A stretch of 64,000 nt of DNA, from NCBI GenBank assembly GCA_002335425.1, contig DDCB01000036.1, positions 83,495-147,494 of the forward strand. The letters run 5' to 3'. Position numbers and translations under genes: made by a program. Of this stretch, positions 39,650 to 47,635 are shown in pieces (positions within the stretch are counted from its first letter, which is position 1; each line of letters begins with the position of its first letter). The DNA comes from Chthonomonas sp. UBA2017 (lineage in GTDB: Bacteria > Armatimonadota > Fimbriimonadia > Fimbriimonadales > Fimbriimonadaceae). Under the pieces are notes generated by a model. It was not told the DNA's origin, did no database searches, and worked only from the letters and a program-made list of their open reading frames with translations.

Positions 39650-40849
39650 TCAAGGTTCAATTTGGTAATGAACTTGATACAACCTGCCATCGAAATCTTT
39701 TGGTTCTGATCCAGAAATCATGAATCCTGCTCGGAATCCAAGCTTTAGAACTTCATCTCCATTTAGAGCATAGGATGCCATTCGTCTTGCAAAAAACGTG
39801 GACCTTTTTGCAAGGTCACGAGCAAGAATGGAGCGACCATTTTCAAAATCTTCTCGACTCAACTTCTTGTAATCCTCGCCCTCTGAGAAGGAGAATGTAT
39901 CGAAGATTCGGTCCATAAACTTGTTGTACTCTTCAACTTGTCGAACTTCTGCCCATGGAACTTGAGTTGGAATTCTGGGTCTGCATTGAATCTCCATTAG
40001 TTTTCGAAGGTCTTGCTTTTGAAACTTACCCTTCAGAAAGACTAAACTGTTGTTAAGTCTGGAGTCGAAAACAAAGTGAACTCCTAGCTCAGCTCGTAAT
40101 CGACGGTTAAGTTCCCAAAGAGTCATGACTACGCCACTACGGAAGTCTACTTCTTGACCAGAAGGCAGCGGCGTCTCTCTTACGATGCTAGAACTAGATG
40201 ACGTTTGGCCCAAAGGAAATCTTTCAAATTGATTTCCAACGCTTGCTGTTCGAGTTCGACCAGAGGCATCCTTCCACTCCGCGACTGGATTTTCAAAGAG
40301 CTTTACGGTGACCGGATCTCCTTGGAGAATCTGTTCTGCTAAACCTTCGGCGATTCGAGCGTTGGCAGCAAGCATCATTTTGAGATCTTGCGGCAGTTCC
40401 GACAGCAGCACCCCATTGGAGATTAGCTTCTTAAGAGTCGCATCGTCTAAACTATTGACAGACTTTAACATCGATTCACGAGTCGAAGAACTTGTATCAT
40501 CTAGCGCATCATTCTGGCGCACTAGCATTGCGCCGGAATCCAAGACAAGTAGGTCTCTTCGCCAGAGTATTGCGAGGCGTTCGAGCGTTTGGAGCCCTGT
40601 CTCAGATTTCAGTTTTGAACGGATCGGAATATCCGCATCAGGAATATCGATAAACACCGACCCTTTGACCTCCCGAAATAGCACGAGAAGCGGCTCGGTC
40701 CAGATAGATTTTCGAGACGCGATTGAGCCGTCACCCACCGAGTTTCTACTGGTAACAGCCGGTCCAGCAGGCGGACTAGCCGTTGGAGACTGGCTGACCT
40801 GGAGAAGCGCTGGTACGCTCAAAATGACTGACAGGAATGTTGAAATCAT
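39650..40849 (-). CDS. Secreted hypothetical protein with STN-like segment, low-G+C island
   Basis: The 399-residue protein starts with a signal peptide (MISTFLSVILSVPALLQVSQ). Residues about 255-305 (WELNRRLRAELGVHFVFDSR and following, ending in DLRKLMEIQ) look like the secretin/TonB short N-terminal (STN) fold, and an earlier stretch around 68-115 has a similar order. The remainder is not recognised. Codon use and base composition are visibly more A+T-rich than in flanking genes, suggesting recent gain. It is 6 bases downstream of the next gene, forming an operon. Confidence 0.7.
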   Translation of the reverse strand: MISTFLSVILSVPALLQVSQSPTASPPAGPAVTSRNSVGDGSIASRKSIWTEPLLVLFREVKGSVFIDIPDADIPIRSKLKSETGLQTLERLAILWRRDLLVLDSGAMLVRQNDALDDTSSSTRESMLKSVNSLDDATLKKLISNGVLLSELPQDLKMMLAANARIAEGLAEQILQGDPVTVKLFENPVAEWKDASGRTRTASVGNQFERFPLGQTSSSSSIVRETPLPSGQEVDFRSGVVMTLWELNRRLRAELGVHFVFDSRLNNSLVFLKGKFQKQDLRKLMEIQCRPRIPTQVPWAEVRQVEEYNKFMDRIFDTFSFSEGEDYKKLSREDFENGRSILARDLAKRSTFFARRMASYALNGDEVLKLGFRAGFMISGSEPKDFDGRLYQVHYQIEP

Positions 40850-40855
40850 GATCGA

Positions 40856-41230
40856 TTATGGGCAGTCGGTGATGGTTACATTAAACTGTCGAAGTTGATT
40901 ACCAAATTGGTAATATCCAGGAGTCGTCGGCGTAGGTGTGTATACCAGATACCAATCGAACGAGACACATTTACCAATGGGCACCTCATAGTTGCCATAA
41001 ACCGTTTGGGAAAAGGTATATGAATGTGTACCATTCGCGTAGAGCCAGAATCCTCTTGGCCCGCCTGTGCTATAGTAGATAAAAACTGGCAATTCCTCAC
41101 AAGCGCAAACAAGCCCGGAGCTTCCTGCATACCAGCTATAAGGTGGAGGAGATTGTGCATCGGCTATTGAGGGAGTTATTGAGCAAAGTGCCAGCGAAAT
41201 GATGGCGAGAAGTCTTTTCTTGTTGTCCAT
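40856..41230 (-). CDS. Small secreted hypothetical protein, low-G+C island
   Basis: The 124-residue product has a clear signal peptide ending ...SIADAQS (cleavage after about residue 25). The mature part has a Cys-containing region (GLVCACEELPVFIYYS), one further Cys at KCVSF and one near the end (TDCP), so disulphides are possible, and is Tyr/Gly-rich. I do not recognise it. A run of ten G residues lies 12 bases upstream of the ATG on the coding strand. Together with the gene at 39650 it forms a small lower-G+C operon. Confidence 0.65.
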   Translation of the reverse strand: MDNKKRLLAIISLALCSITPSIADAQSPPPYSWYAGSSGLVCACEELPVFIYYSTGGPRGFWLYANGTHSYTFSQTVYGNYEVPIGKCVSFDWYLVYTPTPTTPGYYQFGNQLRQFNVTITDCP

Positions 41231-41242
41231 GGCGCAACTCTA

Positions 41243-41252
41243 CCCCCCCCCC
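41243..41252. repeat. C10/G10 homopolymer tract upstream of the gene at 40856
   Basis: Ten consecutive C (G on the coding strand) lie 13-22 bases 5' of the ATG at 41230. Long G tracts are slippage-prone and at this distance could alter ribosome binding or promoter spacing. No other homopolymer this long was seen in the window. Phase variation is inference; a sequencing length error is possible. Confidence 0.55.
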
Positions 41253-41321
41253 GTTCAATGTGTCAAGGATTTTCTAGTTTTCTGTGTAATTTCTAGGAAA
41301 GACTATTCGGTGATTGCCCGC

Positions 41322-41891
41322 TCATTTCAACAAAGCGTCCGTCAGCCGCGTGAACGCCTTGTCGTCGAGCGGATGGACGCCCACAACCAGGCTGCCCAGG
41401 CCCCCACCCAGCATCAAGACCATCCAGAGGGCGGGGTCGGCGAGGGGCGAGCCTTTCACCAACGCGCCATCGTCTTTGGCCGATTGCAAAAGCTCTTTCC
41501 AAGCCTCTTGCCGGCCCATCCAAAAGTCGCGGATTGACTCGGCGAGTTCGGGGTCTGGGGCCGCGGCCGCCTGGAGGCTGAGGAAAACTCGATGCCAGGC
41601 CGAACGGACGTCTGGTTCGGACCGGAGACCATCGAGGACGGCCAAAAGTCGCCGCCGGGGATTCTTGCCGGAGGCCACCCGGGACTCCCAATCGGCGATG
41701 AACTGAGATTCGGCGCTCGCCCAGACGGCTCGCAGCAAGTCACTCCGAGTCGGGAAATAGTAGTGGACCGTGGCGTGGTTGACGCCCATGCGGGCGGCTA
41801 AGGTGCGTGCATGGAGGCCTTCGAGGCCATCCGTGGCCAGGATGTCGAAGGCGATTCGCAGCATCTCCTCACGTCGATTCGTCCGTTCCAT
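41322..41891 (-). CDS. TetR/AcrR-family transcriptional regulator
   Basis: The 189-residue protein has the TetR DNA-binding domain at the N terminus: RREEMLRIAFDILATDGLEG, then TLAARMGVNHATVHYYFPTR with the recognition helix and YYF signature, followed by a ligand-binding helical domain (ELAESIRDFWMGRQEAWKEL and others). I chose the ATG at 41891; a longer in-frame start would add unrelated residues. It is divergent from the M28 peptidase gene with 153 bases between, so it may control that gene and itself; ligand unknown. Confidence 0.9.
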   Translation of the reverse strand: MERTNRREEMLRIAFDILATDGLEGLHARTLAARMGVNHATVHYYFPTRSDLLRAVWASAESQFIADWESRVASGKNPRRRLLAVLDGLRSEPDVRSAWHRVFLSLQAAAAPDPELAESIRDFWMGRQEAWKELLQSAKDDGALVKGSPLADPALWMVLMLGGGLGSLVVGVHPLDDKAFTRLTDALLK

Positions 41892-42005
41892 GGCCTCACC
41901 AGTAGGATCGCTGTGGTTCCAGACGTTCAATTCCTTTCCAAAGTCGCGCCGAGCAGAAAAGTTGCGCCGCAATCTATCCATTCTCGCGCGTAGTGAAATA
42001 GACTT

Positions 42006-42048
42006 GGAATATCATTGCAAGCCATTGCTTTGTGAGGAATATCAATGC
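42006..42048. repeat. 13-bp direct repeat covering the M28 peptidase start
   Basis: GGAATATCATTGC (42006-42018) recurs as GGAATATCAATGC (42036-42048), with one mismatch and a 30-base period. The second copy includes the ATG at 42045 and its ribosome site region (GAGG). The repeat lies in the divergent gap shared with the TetR gene, so could be an operator, but the repeats are direct, not palindromic. Confidence 0.45.
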
Positions 42049-43772
42049 CGCTTTTGACAACCCTTTCTGCCGCTTTGGCGCTGAATACTCGAACTCCGGA
42101 AATCACCCGGATCGAGCTAGAGCGCACTCTCCGATTTCTATGCCAGCCCGCTTGGGAAGGAAGACTGACCCTGGCCCCGGGCGAACGCAAGACCGCTGAG
42201 TTCTTGATCGAAGAGCTCAAACAGATCGGACTCAAACCTGGAAACGGCTCGTCGTACATTCACGAATTCGACATCACCGTCAACCAGCGCCCGACCGCGA
42301 ACAATGCCCTTCGCCTCCGATTGGCGGATGGAAGAGAGGTTCGACTTGAACTCGGCAAGGACTTCACCCCCGTCGTTGGCACAAAGCCGATGAGCTTGGT
42401 TTCGGCCCCGATCGTGTTCGTCGGCTATGGCCTCAACCAGGAGGGCTGGAACGACTATGACAAGGTGAATGTCAAGGACAAGTTTGTCCTGGCATTCCGA
42501 GGAGTCCCCCAAGGCAAGCCGAACGTGACGAACGGCGCTAAGGCTCAATGGGCCAAGCAAGCCGGAGCCCGTGGAATCTTGTTCATCGGGCCGGTAGCCG
42601 AGGGTCGCCAAGAGTTGCCGGTGCCGACTCGGGGCCAAGGAATCCCGACCGGGCTTGAGCTGGTGGTCGCAGGCCTCCACCGGGACTGGTTTGACGACCT
42701 GACCGGAATGAGCTACGTCCAGGCGCGGGCCATGGCTGCGCCGGCGAGCCAAGAACTCAAAGCGGAAGCCCGATTGGTCACCGAAATGGAGCCGAATCGG
42801 GGCCGGGGCCTGAACGTGATCGGCATCCTGCCCGGCAACGATCCAAAGCTTCGGGAAGAAGTGATCGTGATCGGAGCTCATTACGACCATTTAGGATTTG
42901 GCGAAGTCGGCTCGCGCACTGGAAATGAACTGATTCACCCCGGGGCCGACGACAATGCGACCGGCGTGGCCGGCGTTTTGGCCTTGGCCGAGCACTTCAA
43001 GATGACCGGCAGCAACCGCCGGACCATGGTCTTCCAACTCTACAGTGGCGAAGAGGTCGGCTTGGTCGGGGCCGCCGCGTGGGTGCGAGACAACGCCAAC
43101 TGGATTCAGCGCACCAGCGCCATGATCAATATGGACATGATCGGTCGGCTTCGCGACGAAAACCTCACCGCCTTTTGCACCAGCTCCTCCACCGAATGGG
43201 ACGCCATTCTGGACGGCATTAAGGTCCAAGGTGTTCGAATCAACAAGGTCCCGGCCGTCGCTTCGAACAGCGACCACGCTCCTTTTGCGCGAGCTCAAGT
43301 GCCGGTGGTCTTTTTCCACACCGGTCTCACGCCCGAGTACCACACCGAAAACGACACTATTGAGACCATCAACTTCGACGGCATGCTTCGCGTCTTGGAT
43401 GTGGCTCGCCAGACGATCGAAGCCGTCGACCGACGAGACACTCGCATGAGCTGGAATCCGCAAGCCAGCTTTGGTCAGCGAGGCGGCCAAGCCCGCCGAG
43501 TCCGGGTGGGATTCATGCCGGACATGGGCAACACGACCGGCCCGGGGGTTCTTCTTCAAGGGACCACTCCCGGCAGCCCCGCCGAAAAGGCTGGACTGAA
43601 AGCGGGAGACCGAGTGCTCCAGATCGGCACCCGAGAGATCAAGTCGATGGATGACCTTCAAGCCGCCTTGGCCGAAGCTCGCCCGGGGCAAAAGCTGACG
43701 GTCATCGTCCTTCGTGGTCAGGAGCGCATGACCGTCGAGATCACTCCTGAAGCCTCCCCCGCCGGCAACTAG
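42045..43772 (+). CDS. M28-family zinc aminopeptidase with PA and PDZ domains
   Basis: The 575-residue protein has a PA-like domain (about 110-225), the M28 catalytic domain and a C-terminal PDZ domain. Metal ligands are visible in order: His in VIGAHYDHLG, Asp in GADDNATGVAG, the catalytic Glu pair in YSGEEVGLVG, Asp in MINMDMIGR and His in YHTENDT. The PDZ part has GSPAEKAGLKAGDRVLQIG. The N terminus is short and weakly hydrophobic, so export is likely but not certain. It probably digests extracellular or periplasmic peptides. Expression may be controlled by the divergent TetR regulator. A long hairpin follows. Confidence 0.9.
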   Translation: MPLLTTLSAALALNTRTPEITRIELERTLRFLCQPAWEGRLTLAPGERKTAEFLIEELKQIGLKPGNGSSYIHEFDITVNQRPTANNALRLRLADGREVRLELGKDFTPVVGTKPMSLVSAPIVFVGYGLNQEGWNDYDKVNVKDKFVLAFRGVPQGKPNVTNGAKAQWAKQAGARGILFIGPVAEGRQELPVPTRGQGIPTGLELVVAGLHRDWFDDLTGMSYVQARAMAAPASQELKAEARLVTEMEPNRGRGLNVIGILPGNDPKLREEVIVIGAHYDHLGFGEVGSRTGNELIHPGADDNATGVAGVLALAEHFKMTGSNRRTMVFQLYSGEEVGLVGAAAWVRDNANWIQRTSAMINMDMIGRLRDENLTAFCTSSSTEWDAILDGIKVQGVRINKVPAVASNSDHAPFARAQVPVVFFHTGLTPEYHTENDTIETINFDGMLRVLDVARQTIEAVDRRDTRMSWNPQASFGQRGGQARRVRVGFMPDMGNTTGPGVLLQGTTPGSPAEKAGLKAGDRVLQIGTREIKSMDDLQAALAEARPGQKLTVIVLRGQERMTVEITPEASPAGN

Positions 43773-43787
43773 CCCAACGCCTGATCT

Positions 43788-43837
43788 CAATGACGATGGG
43801 GGCTCCTCCAAAGTTGGAGGAGCCCCCATCGTCATTG
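43788..43837. terminator. 24-bp perfect hairpin between convergent genes
   Basis: CAATGACGATGGGGGCTCCT and four further bases (43788-43811) are perfectly inverted at 43814-43837, with a two-base AG centre. The hairpin lies between the M28 peptidase stop and the stop of the convergent outer-membrane gene, so it probably ends transcription from both sides. No T tract follows on either strand, which is atypical of a Rho-independent site. Confidence 0.65.
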
Positions 43838-43852
43838 CGGCCGGAAGCCTGA

Positions 43853-44374
43853 TTAGAAGCGGAAACCGATCTCGACCGAAAAGCCCGCCGAGTCGCCGCC
43901 GCTGGTCAATCGAACTTGACCGAACACATCCTTCTTGAAGTTGTAGCCCAAGAAGCCATGAAAAGCGACCGCGCCCTTGGAGCCGAAACGATCGCCGTCG
44001 ACCGTCACTTCGCCCGTGATGAAGCCCGGACCAAACCCAATAAACAGATCTCGGGTCGGCTTCAAAACGAAGTTGGTGTAGACCCCGACTTGGGCCAAGG
44101 TGTCACGACTTCCCCCATTTCGAATCTGGAAGAAAGTACCTCGAGCTTCGAACTCAACGATCCCATTTTGGTTTTCCCAAGCCTTGTAGCCAAATCCAAA
44201 GGTGAAACCGCTCTTTGAGCTCGCATCAAACAAGTTTGAGGTCGAATCAAAGAGCCCTCCAAAGACCTTCAGCGGCTTTTCGGTCTTGTCAAAGGCCTGT
44301 CCGCCATCGCCTTGCGCCATCGCTGTGGCCGCCAACAAGGCAACCCCCACTCCACTCATCCATTTCAAATGCAT
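43853..44374 (-). CDS. Outer-membrane beta-barrel protein, small
   Basis: The 173-residue protein starts with a signal peptide (HLKWMSGVGVALLAATAMAQ) and has alternating hydrophobic strands: FTFGFGYKAWENQNGIVEFE, LAQVGVYTNFVLKP, LFIGFGPGFITGEVTV, and it ends VEIGFRF with the terminal aromatic required for barrel assembly. An eight-stranded barrel is likely. No family name is evident. It is a single-gene unit, sharing the hairpin terminator with the M28 peptidase. Confidence 0.78.
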   Translation of the reverse strand: MHLKWMSGVGVALLAATAMAQGDGGQAFDKTEKPLKVFGGLFDSTSNLFDASSKSGFTFGFGYKAWENQNGIVEFEARGTFFQIRNGGSRDTLAQVGVYTNFVLKPTRDLFIGFGPGFITGEVTVDGDRFGSKGAVAFHGFLGYNFKKDVFGQVRLTSGGDSAGFSVEIGFRF

Positions 44375-44438
44375 TCAGCAACCTCCTGTGCGCCGTGAGG
44401 CTACCTTTCTGGCCTCTCAGCGTGTCAAGCCTCGCTGA

Positions 44439-45434
44439 TTAGCCCTCTTCATCGAAAACCGGCTCCATCACATGATCCGAGGCATCTTGCTCGATGTCAT
44501 CGGCCATGCGCAAGGCGTATTCTCTGAGCTTCGGCTCGGGGTCTTGGCGAGCAGCTGTCCGCATCGCCTCCGCGATCGACTCGCGGCGTTCGGGGAGCCA
44601 TTCTGCCAGGTGAAAGGCAGCGTGATAGGCAGCGCGTCGCCCAAATCGGCTCGGCGCAGAAAAACACTCGACCAGAGCATCCCCCGCTTCGGGCGTGGAG
44701 ATGTGACCTCCCAGCACGACGCCGGCCTTATAGATCGTACGGGCATAGTCATCGGTGGCGCCCCAGATCAGCGACCGTATGGCCTGGATCGCCCGGGATT
44801 GCTGGGCAGGCTCAGGACAAAAGCTCGGGAGATCTTCGAACAGGTCCAGCACGCACCACTGGGCACTCCGACGGTGCGGGTGTTGAACTTCTTCGAGGAT
44901 CGAAATCAGAGCCTCACTGAAAATCTGCAAGCTGGCGTGAGTCTCGACGACCACCTGAGCTTCGTGGGCAACGTCTCGGTCTGGACAGAAAAAGAGTTGG
45001 AGGAGTTCCAATGGAGACAGATCGCGAATGATGCCGGTGAATCGTCCCTCTCGTCCGAGGGTTTGCGCGATCGCCTTTTGACGCTGAAACAGAGGCTGGC
45101 ACTCTTTTTTGAGCGCGCTCAGCATTTTGGCCTCGTCGTCTCCCCGAGCTTCGGCCCAGAGCGGAAGACATCGCCCAAAAACTCCGTAAGGAGTCTTCGC
45201 TACCTGAACGGGAAAGACTTCTCCATGACTCTCGAAGCTCGCCTCGCCGGTCCAATCACTCGTCAACACGTGAAAATCGGCACTGATCGGATGGTGCGGC
45301 CAATGAAACGGGATCCGGTGATGCGGCGGGACGATCTCGGTGCGGCCCCCTGCCTTTTGGACGGCATCCTGAATCGAGGCCGTGAGGGCTTCGGCGAGTT
45401 GCTGGGGATCGACATGGTGCCCGTTGAGTGGCAT
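44439..45434 (-). CDS. HEAT-like repeat protein of unknown function
   Basis: The 331-residue protein has no signal peptide. Its N-terminal part (1-110) is beta-containing (PHHRIPFHWPHHPISADFHV, VAKTPYGVFGRCLPLW). Residues about 160-320 are repeated helical pairs (AQVVVETHASLQIFSEALI, AQQSRAIQAIRSLIWG, DALVECFSAPSRFGRRAAYH) consistent with HEAT repeats, used for protein binding. It lies 15 bases after the RtcA-like gene and may be co-transcribed with it and the two-CW gene. No function follows. Confidence 0.7.
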   Translation of the reverse strand: MPLNGHHVDPQQLAEALTASIQDAVQKAGGRTEIVPPHHRIPFHWPHHPISADFHVLTSDWTGEASFESHGEVFPVQVAKTPYGVFGRCLPLWAEARGDDEAKMLSALKKECQPLFQRQKAIAQTLGREGRFTGIIRDLSPLELLQLFFCPDRDVAHEAQVVVETHASLQIFSEALISILEEVQHPHRRSAQWCVLDLFEDLPSFCPEPAQQSRAIQAIRSLIWGATDDYARTIYKAGVVLGGHISTPEAGDALVECFSAPSRFGRRAAYHAAFHLAEWLPERRESIAEAMRTAARQDPEPKLREYALRMADDIEQDASDHVMEPVFDEEG

Positions 45435-45449
45435 AAGAGTTTCGATAGC

Positions 45450-46514
45450 CTACCCGGGTTCGATCGAGACGACCCCAGGCCCGCCCTCTTGACCTAAGAT
45501 CGTCAGATGAATCGGCATGAACTGCTTGATGATCCAGGCTTGGGTCAGGAGCCTGGACGTGATTTGGCTCGTCTTGAAGGTGGTCGGACCCGTCGCCAAA
45601 AGGGCTGGGATGACCAATTGATCGGCAAGGTAGGGATCGACGGTGGCTTCGCTGGCCATCCACGATTGAAGCCCAGCCCAGGCCTGCTCAACTACCGACT
45701 CCATCCGGACTCCCCGGGCCCCCATCGCGGTGGACGACCCGAATCCGCGCTCGAATTCGGCGATGATCGTGACAAATGCGCCGGGTGAGCGTGACCGGAC
45801 CGGCTGACTTTCGACCGACAGCACGCTCCGATAGTCTCGCATCAGGTCCTCGGCGGCTTGCACCCCCCGCGCGGCGACCGAGTCCGCCAGCTCGGAGGTG
45901 GTGAGGACAACCGTCAGGTGTTGAAGCTCGCCCCGAGTCCGCCAATCGACCCCACTCGGCAACGAAGGCTCAAACTCAACGACGACCTCGCCCCGCCCGC
46001 CAAACCCGTACCCTGCGGCGACCAGTTGGGGATAAACGTAGATTCCTTGTCGGCGATGCGCCACCAATGAACTCCGTTCCCAAGCATCGAACGAAAGGGT
46101 GTTCAGGTTGTGAGTTTCGCCGAGCAGGGTGACTTTGGAGTACTTCCCCGTTCGAGCAAGCACTGGGAGTAAGCTTTCCAAAATGACTAGCGCATTGCCT
46201 GGGACCGTCCCTTGCTCGTGCTCGGCGATGTCGAATTTCGCATGAAGGGCGCGGGGCCAGTGCTTTGGGCTGAAGGTCAGCTCGTTCGAGCCGAGCTCGT
46301 CGCCGATCAATTTTGCCCCGCACGAGTGCCCGAGCATCCGCGCGAACGTAAGATCTTCGGGCCACAGTCCGGGCTTGCGCTTGGCGCCTCGGATCGAATG
46401 GATGCGCACCGATCTCTCGGTGAACGCAGACATCGTGAGGGCGGTCCGAAAAGAGGCCGCTCCACCTTCGCCATAAGAGCCATTCAAGACGAGCGGAGCG
46501 AGCTCGGATCGCAT
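45450..46514 (-). CDS. RNA 3'-terminal phosphate cyclase-fold protein lacking the catalytic His
   Basis: The 354-residue protein aligns along the RtcA family: GSYGEGGAASFRTALTMSA, SIRGAKRKPGLWPEDLTFAR, GDELGSNELTFSPK, YGFGGRGEVVVEF and VDPYLADQLVIPALLA. RtcA makes 2',3'-cyclic phosphate ends through an adenylated His in a C-terminal SxHLLT-type motif. Here that motif reads ITSRLLTQAWI, with Arg321 in place of His, and the N-terminal GEGGGQ motif has lost the Gln. It is therefore more like the non-cyclising RCL1 type. A role in RNA binding or processing is inferred. The gene is 2 bases from the two-CW gene and 15 from the HEAT gene. Confidence 0.82.
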   Translation of the reverse strand: MRSELAPLVLNGSYGEGGAASFRTALTMSAFTERSVRIHSIRGAKRKPGLWPEDLTFARMLGHSCGAKLIGDELGSNELTFSPKHWPRALHAKFDIAEHEQGTVPGNALVILESLLPVLARTGKYSKVTLLGETHNLNTLSFDAWERSSLVAHRRQGIYVYPQLVAAGYGFGGRGEVVVEFEPSLPSGVDWRTRGELQHLTVVLTTSELADSVAARGVQAAEDLMRDYRSVLSVESQPVRSRSPGAFVTIIAEFERGFGSSTAMGARGVRMESVVEQAWAGLQSWMASEATVDPYLADQLVIPALLATGPTTFKTSQITSRLLTQAWIIKQFMPIHLTILGQEGGPGVVSIEPG

Positions 46515-46516
46515 GA

Positions 46517-47626
46517 TTAGATCTTGACCTTGAAGAACAAATACTCAATCAGCTTGAGGAGGTACGCCATCAGCATCAAGAGCAAACAAATGAGCAAGAT
46601 TTCGCGGAAAATCTGCATTCCACTGCTGGCCTCGCGAGCAATGGAAGCGGCTGAACCCGTCTCGCGAAAACTCGCCGCTCCGATCGCCGAATCAACGCCG
46701 GACATGATCGCGCTGAGTCCGCTCAACAGGAATCCACGCCCGAGCCCGTAGAGCAACAGGACCGACGTGATGACTGCGGCCAGGCCCAATTTGTATTTAT
46801 GCCTCTGGTGCTCGTTGTAGATGACGCACGATTTGCATCGTTCAAATTTAGCTTTCGGGCTGAGCTTGCTGTTTCGAGGGATGTAGGCAGCCGCAGCTAC
46901 GACGTCGCTCGGGGTGATTTTTCCCGCCATCGCATTTTGAATCACCGACTCCTCGCACATGCATCCGACTTGCTCTTTCCAGCAGGTCCGGCGGCTGTGG
47001 TAGATCGGGCACTTTTCGCGGACAAATTTTCGGCAGTAGGGGAGTTGCCAGCACTTGCCCATAAAGACGTTCTGAATGTCGTCCTGAGCTTTGATGCCTT
47101 TGCCGTACTTCATCTGCTCGGCTTTGGCGCCCTGCTTGACACGCTGTTTGACCCGAGAGATGACATCCCCGACGATGCATAGAATCGCGCCTATGCCGCA
47201 AACCAGCCCCGTGAACTGGATGGCCGCGAGCCCTTGTTGAGGGATCGGAGTGCCCGAGCCTGGCCCGAGCATCGAAGGAAAATAGAACGGCGCGAAATAG
47301 AGTGCGCCCGCTGCAAGCAACTGCATCGGGCCCAAAATTTCTTCGCCAAAGAACAGGTATGCCGTCCCGACAAGCGTCGCCAAACCGCCCGCCAAGAGCA
47401 GCGTGCGGAACATGGTGATGTTGGCTTCGGCCTGGGCTTTCGCCCCGTCAGGCGCGCCGCCTCCCGAGAACACCATGATCGTGTTCACCAAGAACGCCAG
47501 GGCGATGACCATGGCGACGATGCCACCCCACATCAAGAATCGAGCGATCCCTTCGAGGATCCGCATCAGCGTATCGTCGCCAGGGACGCTTACCGGTCCG
47601 GTTGGTCGAGGTTCTTTTGTGGACAT
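46517..47626 (-). CDS. Polytopic membrane protein with Cys-rich two-CW-like cytosolic loop
   Basis: The 369-residue protein has about six membrane helices (for example residues 30-53, 74-93, 135-155, 278-299 and 342-362). Between the third and later helices lies a soluble region (about 160-275) with eight Cys at 192, 198, 206, 215, 222, 224, 264 and 267, including KCWQLPYC, KCPIYHSRRTCW, GCMCEE and ERCKSCVIYN. CW dipeptides separated by Cys pairs recall two-CW domains; a Zn or Fe-S site is likely. It is 9 bases downstream of efp. Function unknown; the cluster suggests redox or metal sensing at the membrane. Confidence 0.78.
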   Translation of the reverse strand: MSTKEPRPTGPVSVPGDDTLMRILEGIARFLMWGGIVAMVIALAFLVNTIMVFSGGGAPDGAKAQAEANITMFRTLLLAGGLATLVGTAYLFFGEEILGPMQLLAAGALYFAPFYFPSMLGPGSGTPIPQQGLAAIQFTGLVCGIGAILCIVGDVISRVKQRVKQGAKAEQMKYGKGIKAQDDIQNVFMGKCWQLPYCRKFVREKCPIYHSRRTCWKEQVGCMCEESVIQNAMAGKITPSDVVAAAAYIPRNSKLSPKAKFERCKSCVIYNEHQRHKYKLGLAAVITSVLLLYGLGRGFLLSGLSAIMSGVDSAIGAASFRETGSAASIAREASSGMQIFREILLICLLLMLMAYLLKLIEYLFFKVKI

Positions 47627-47635
47627 TCGCGCTTG

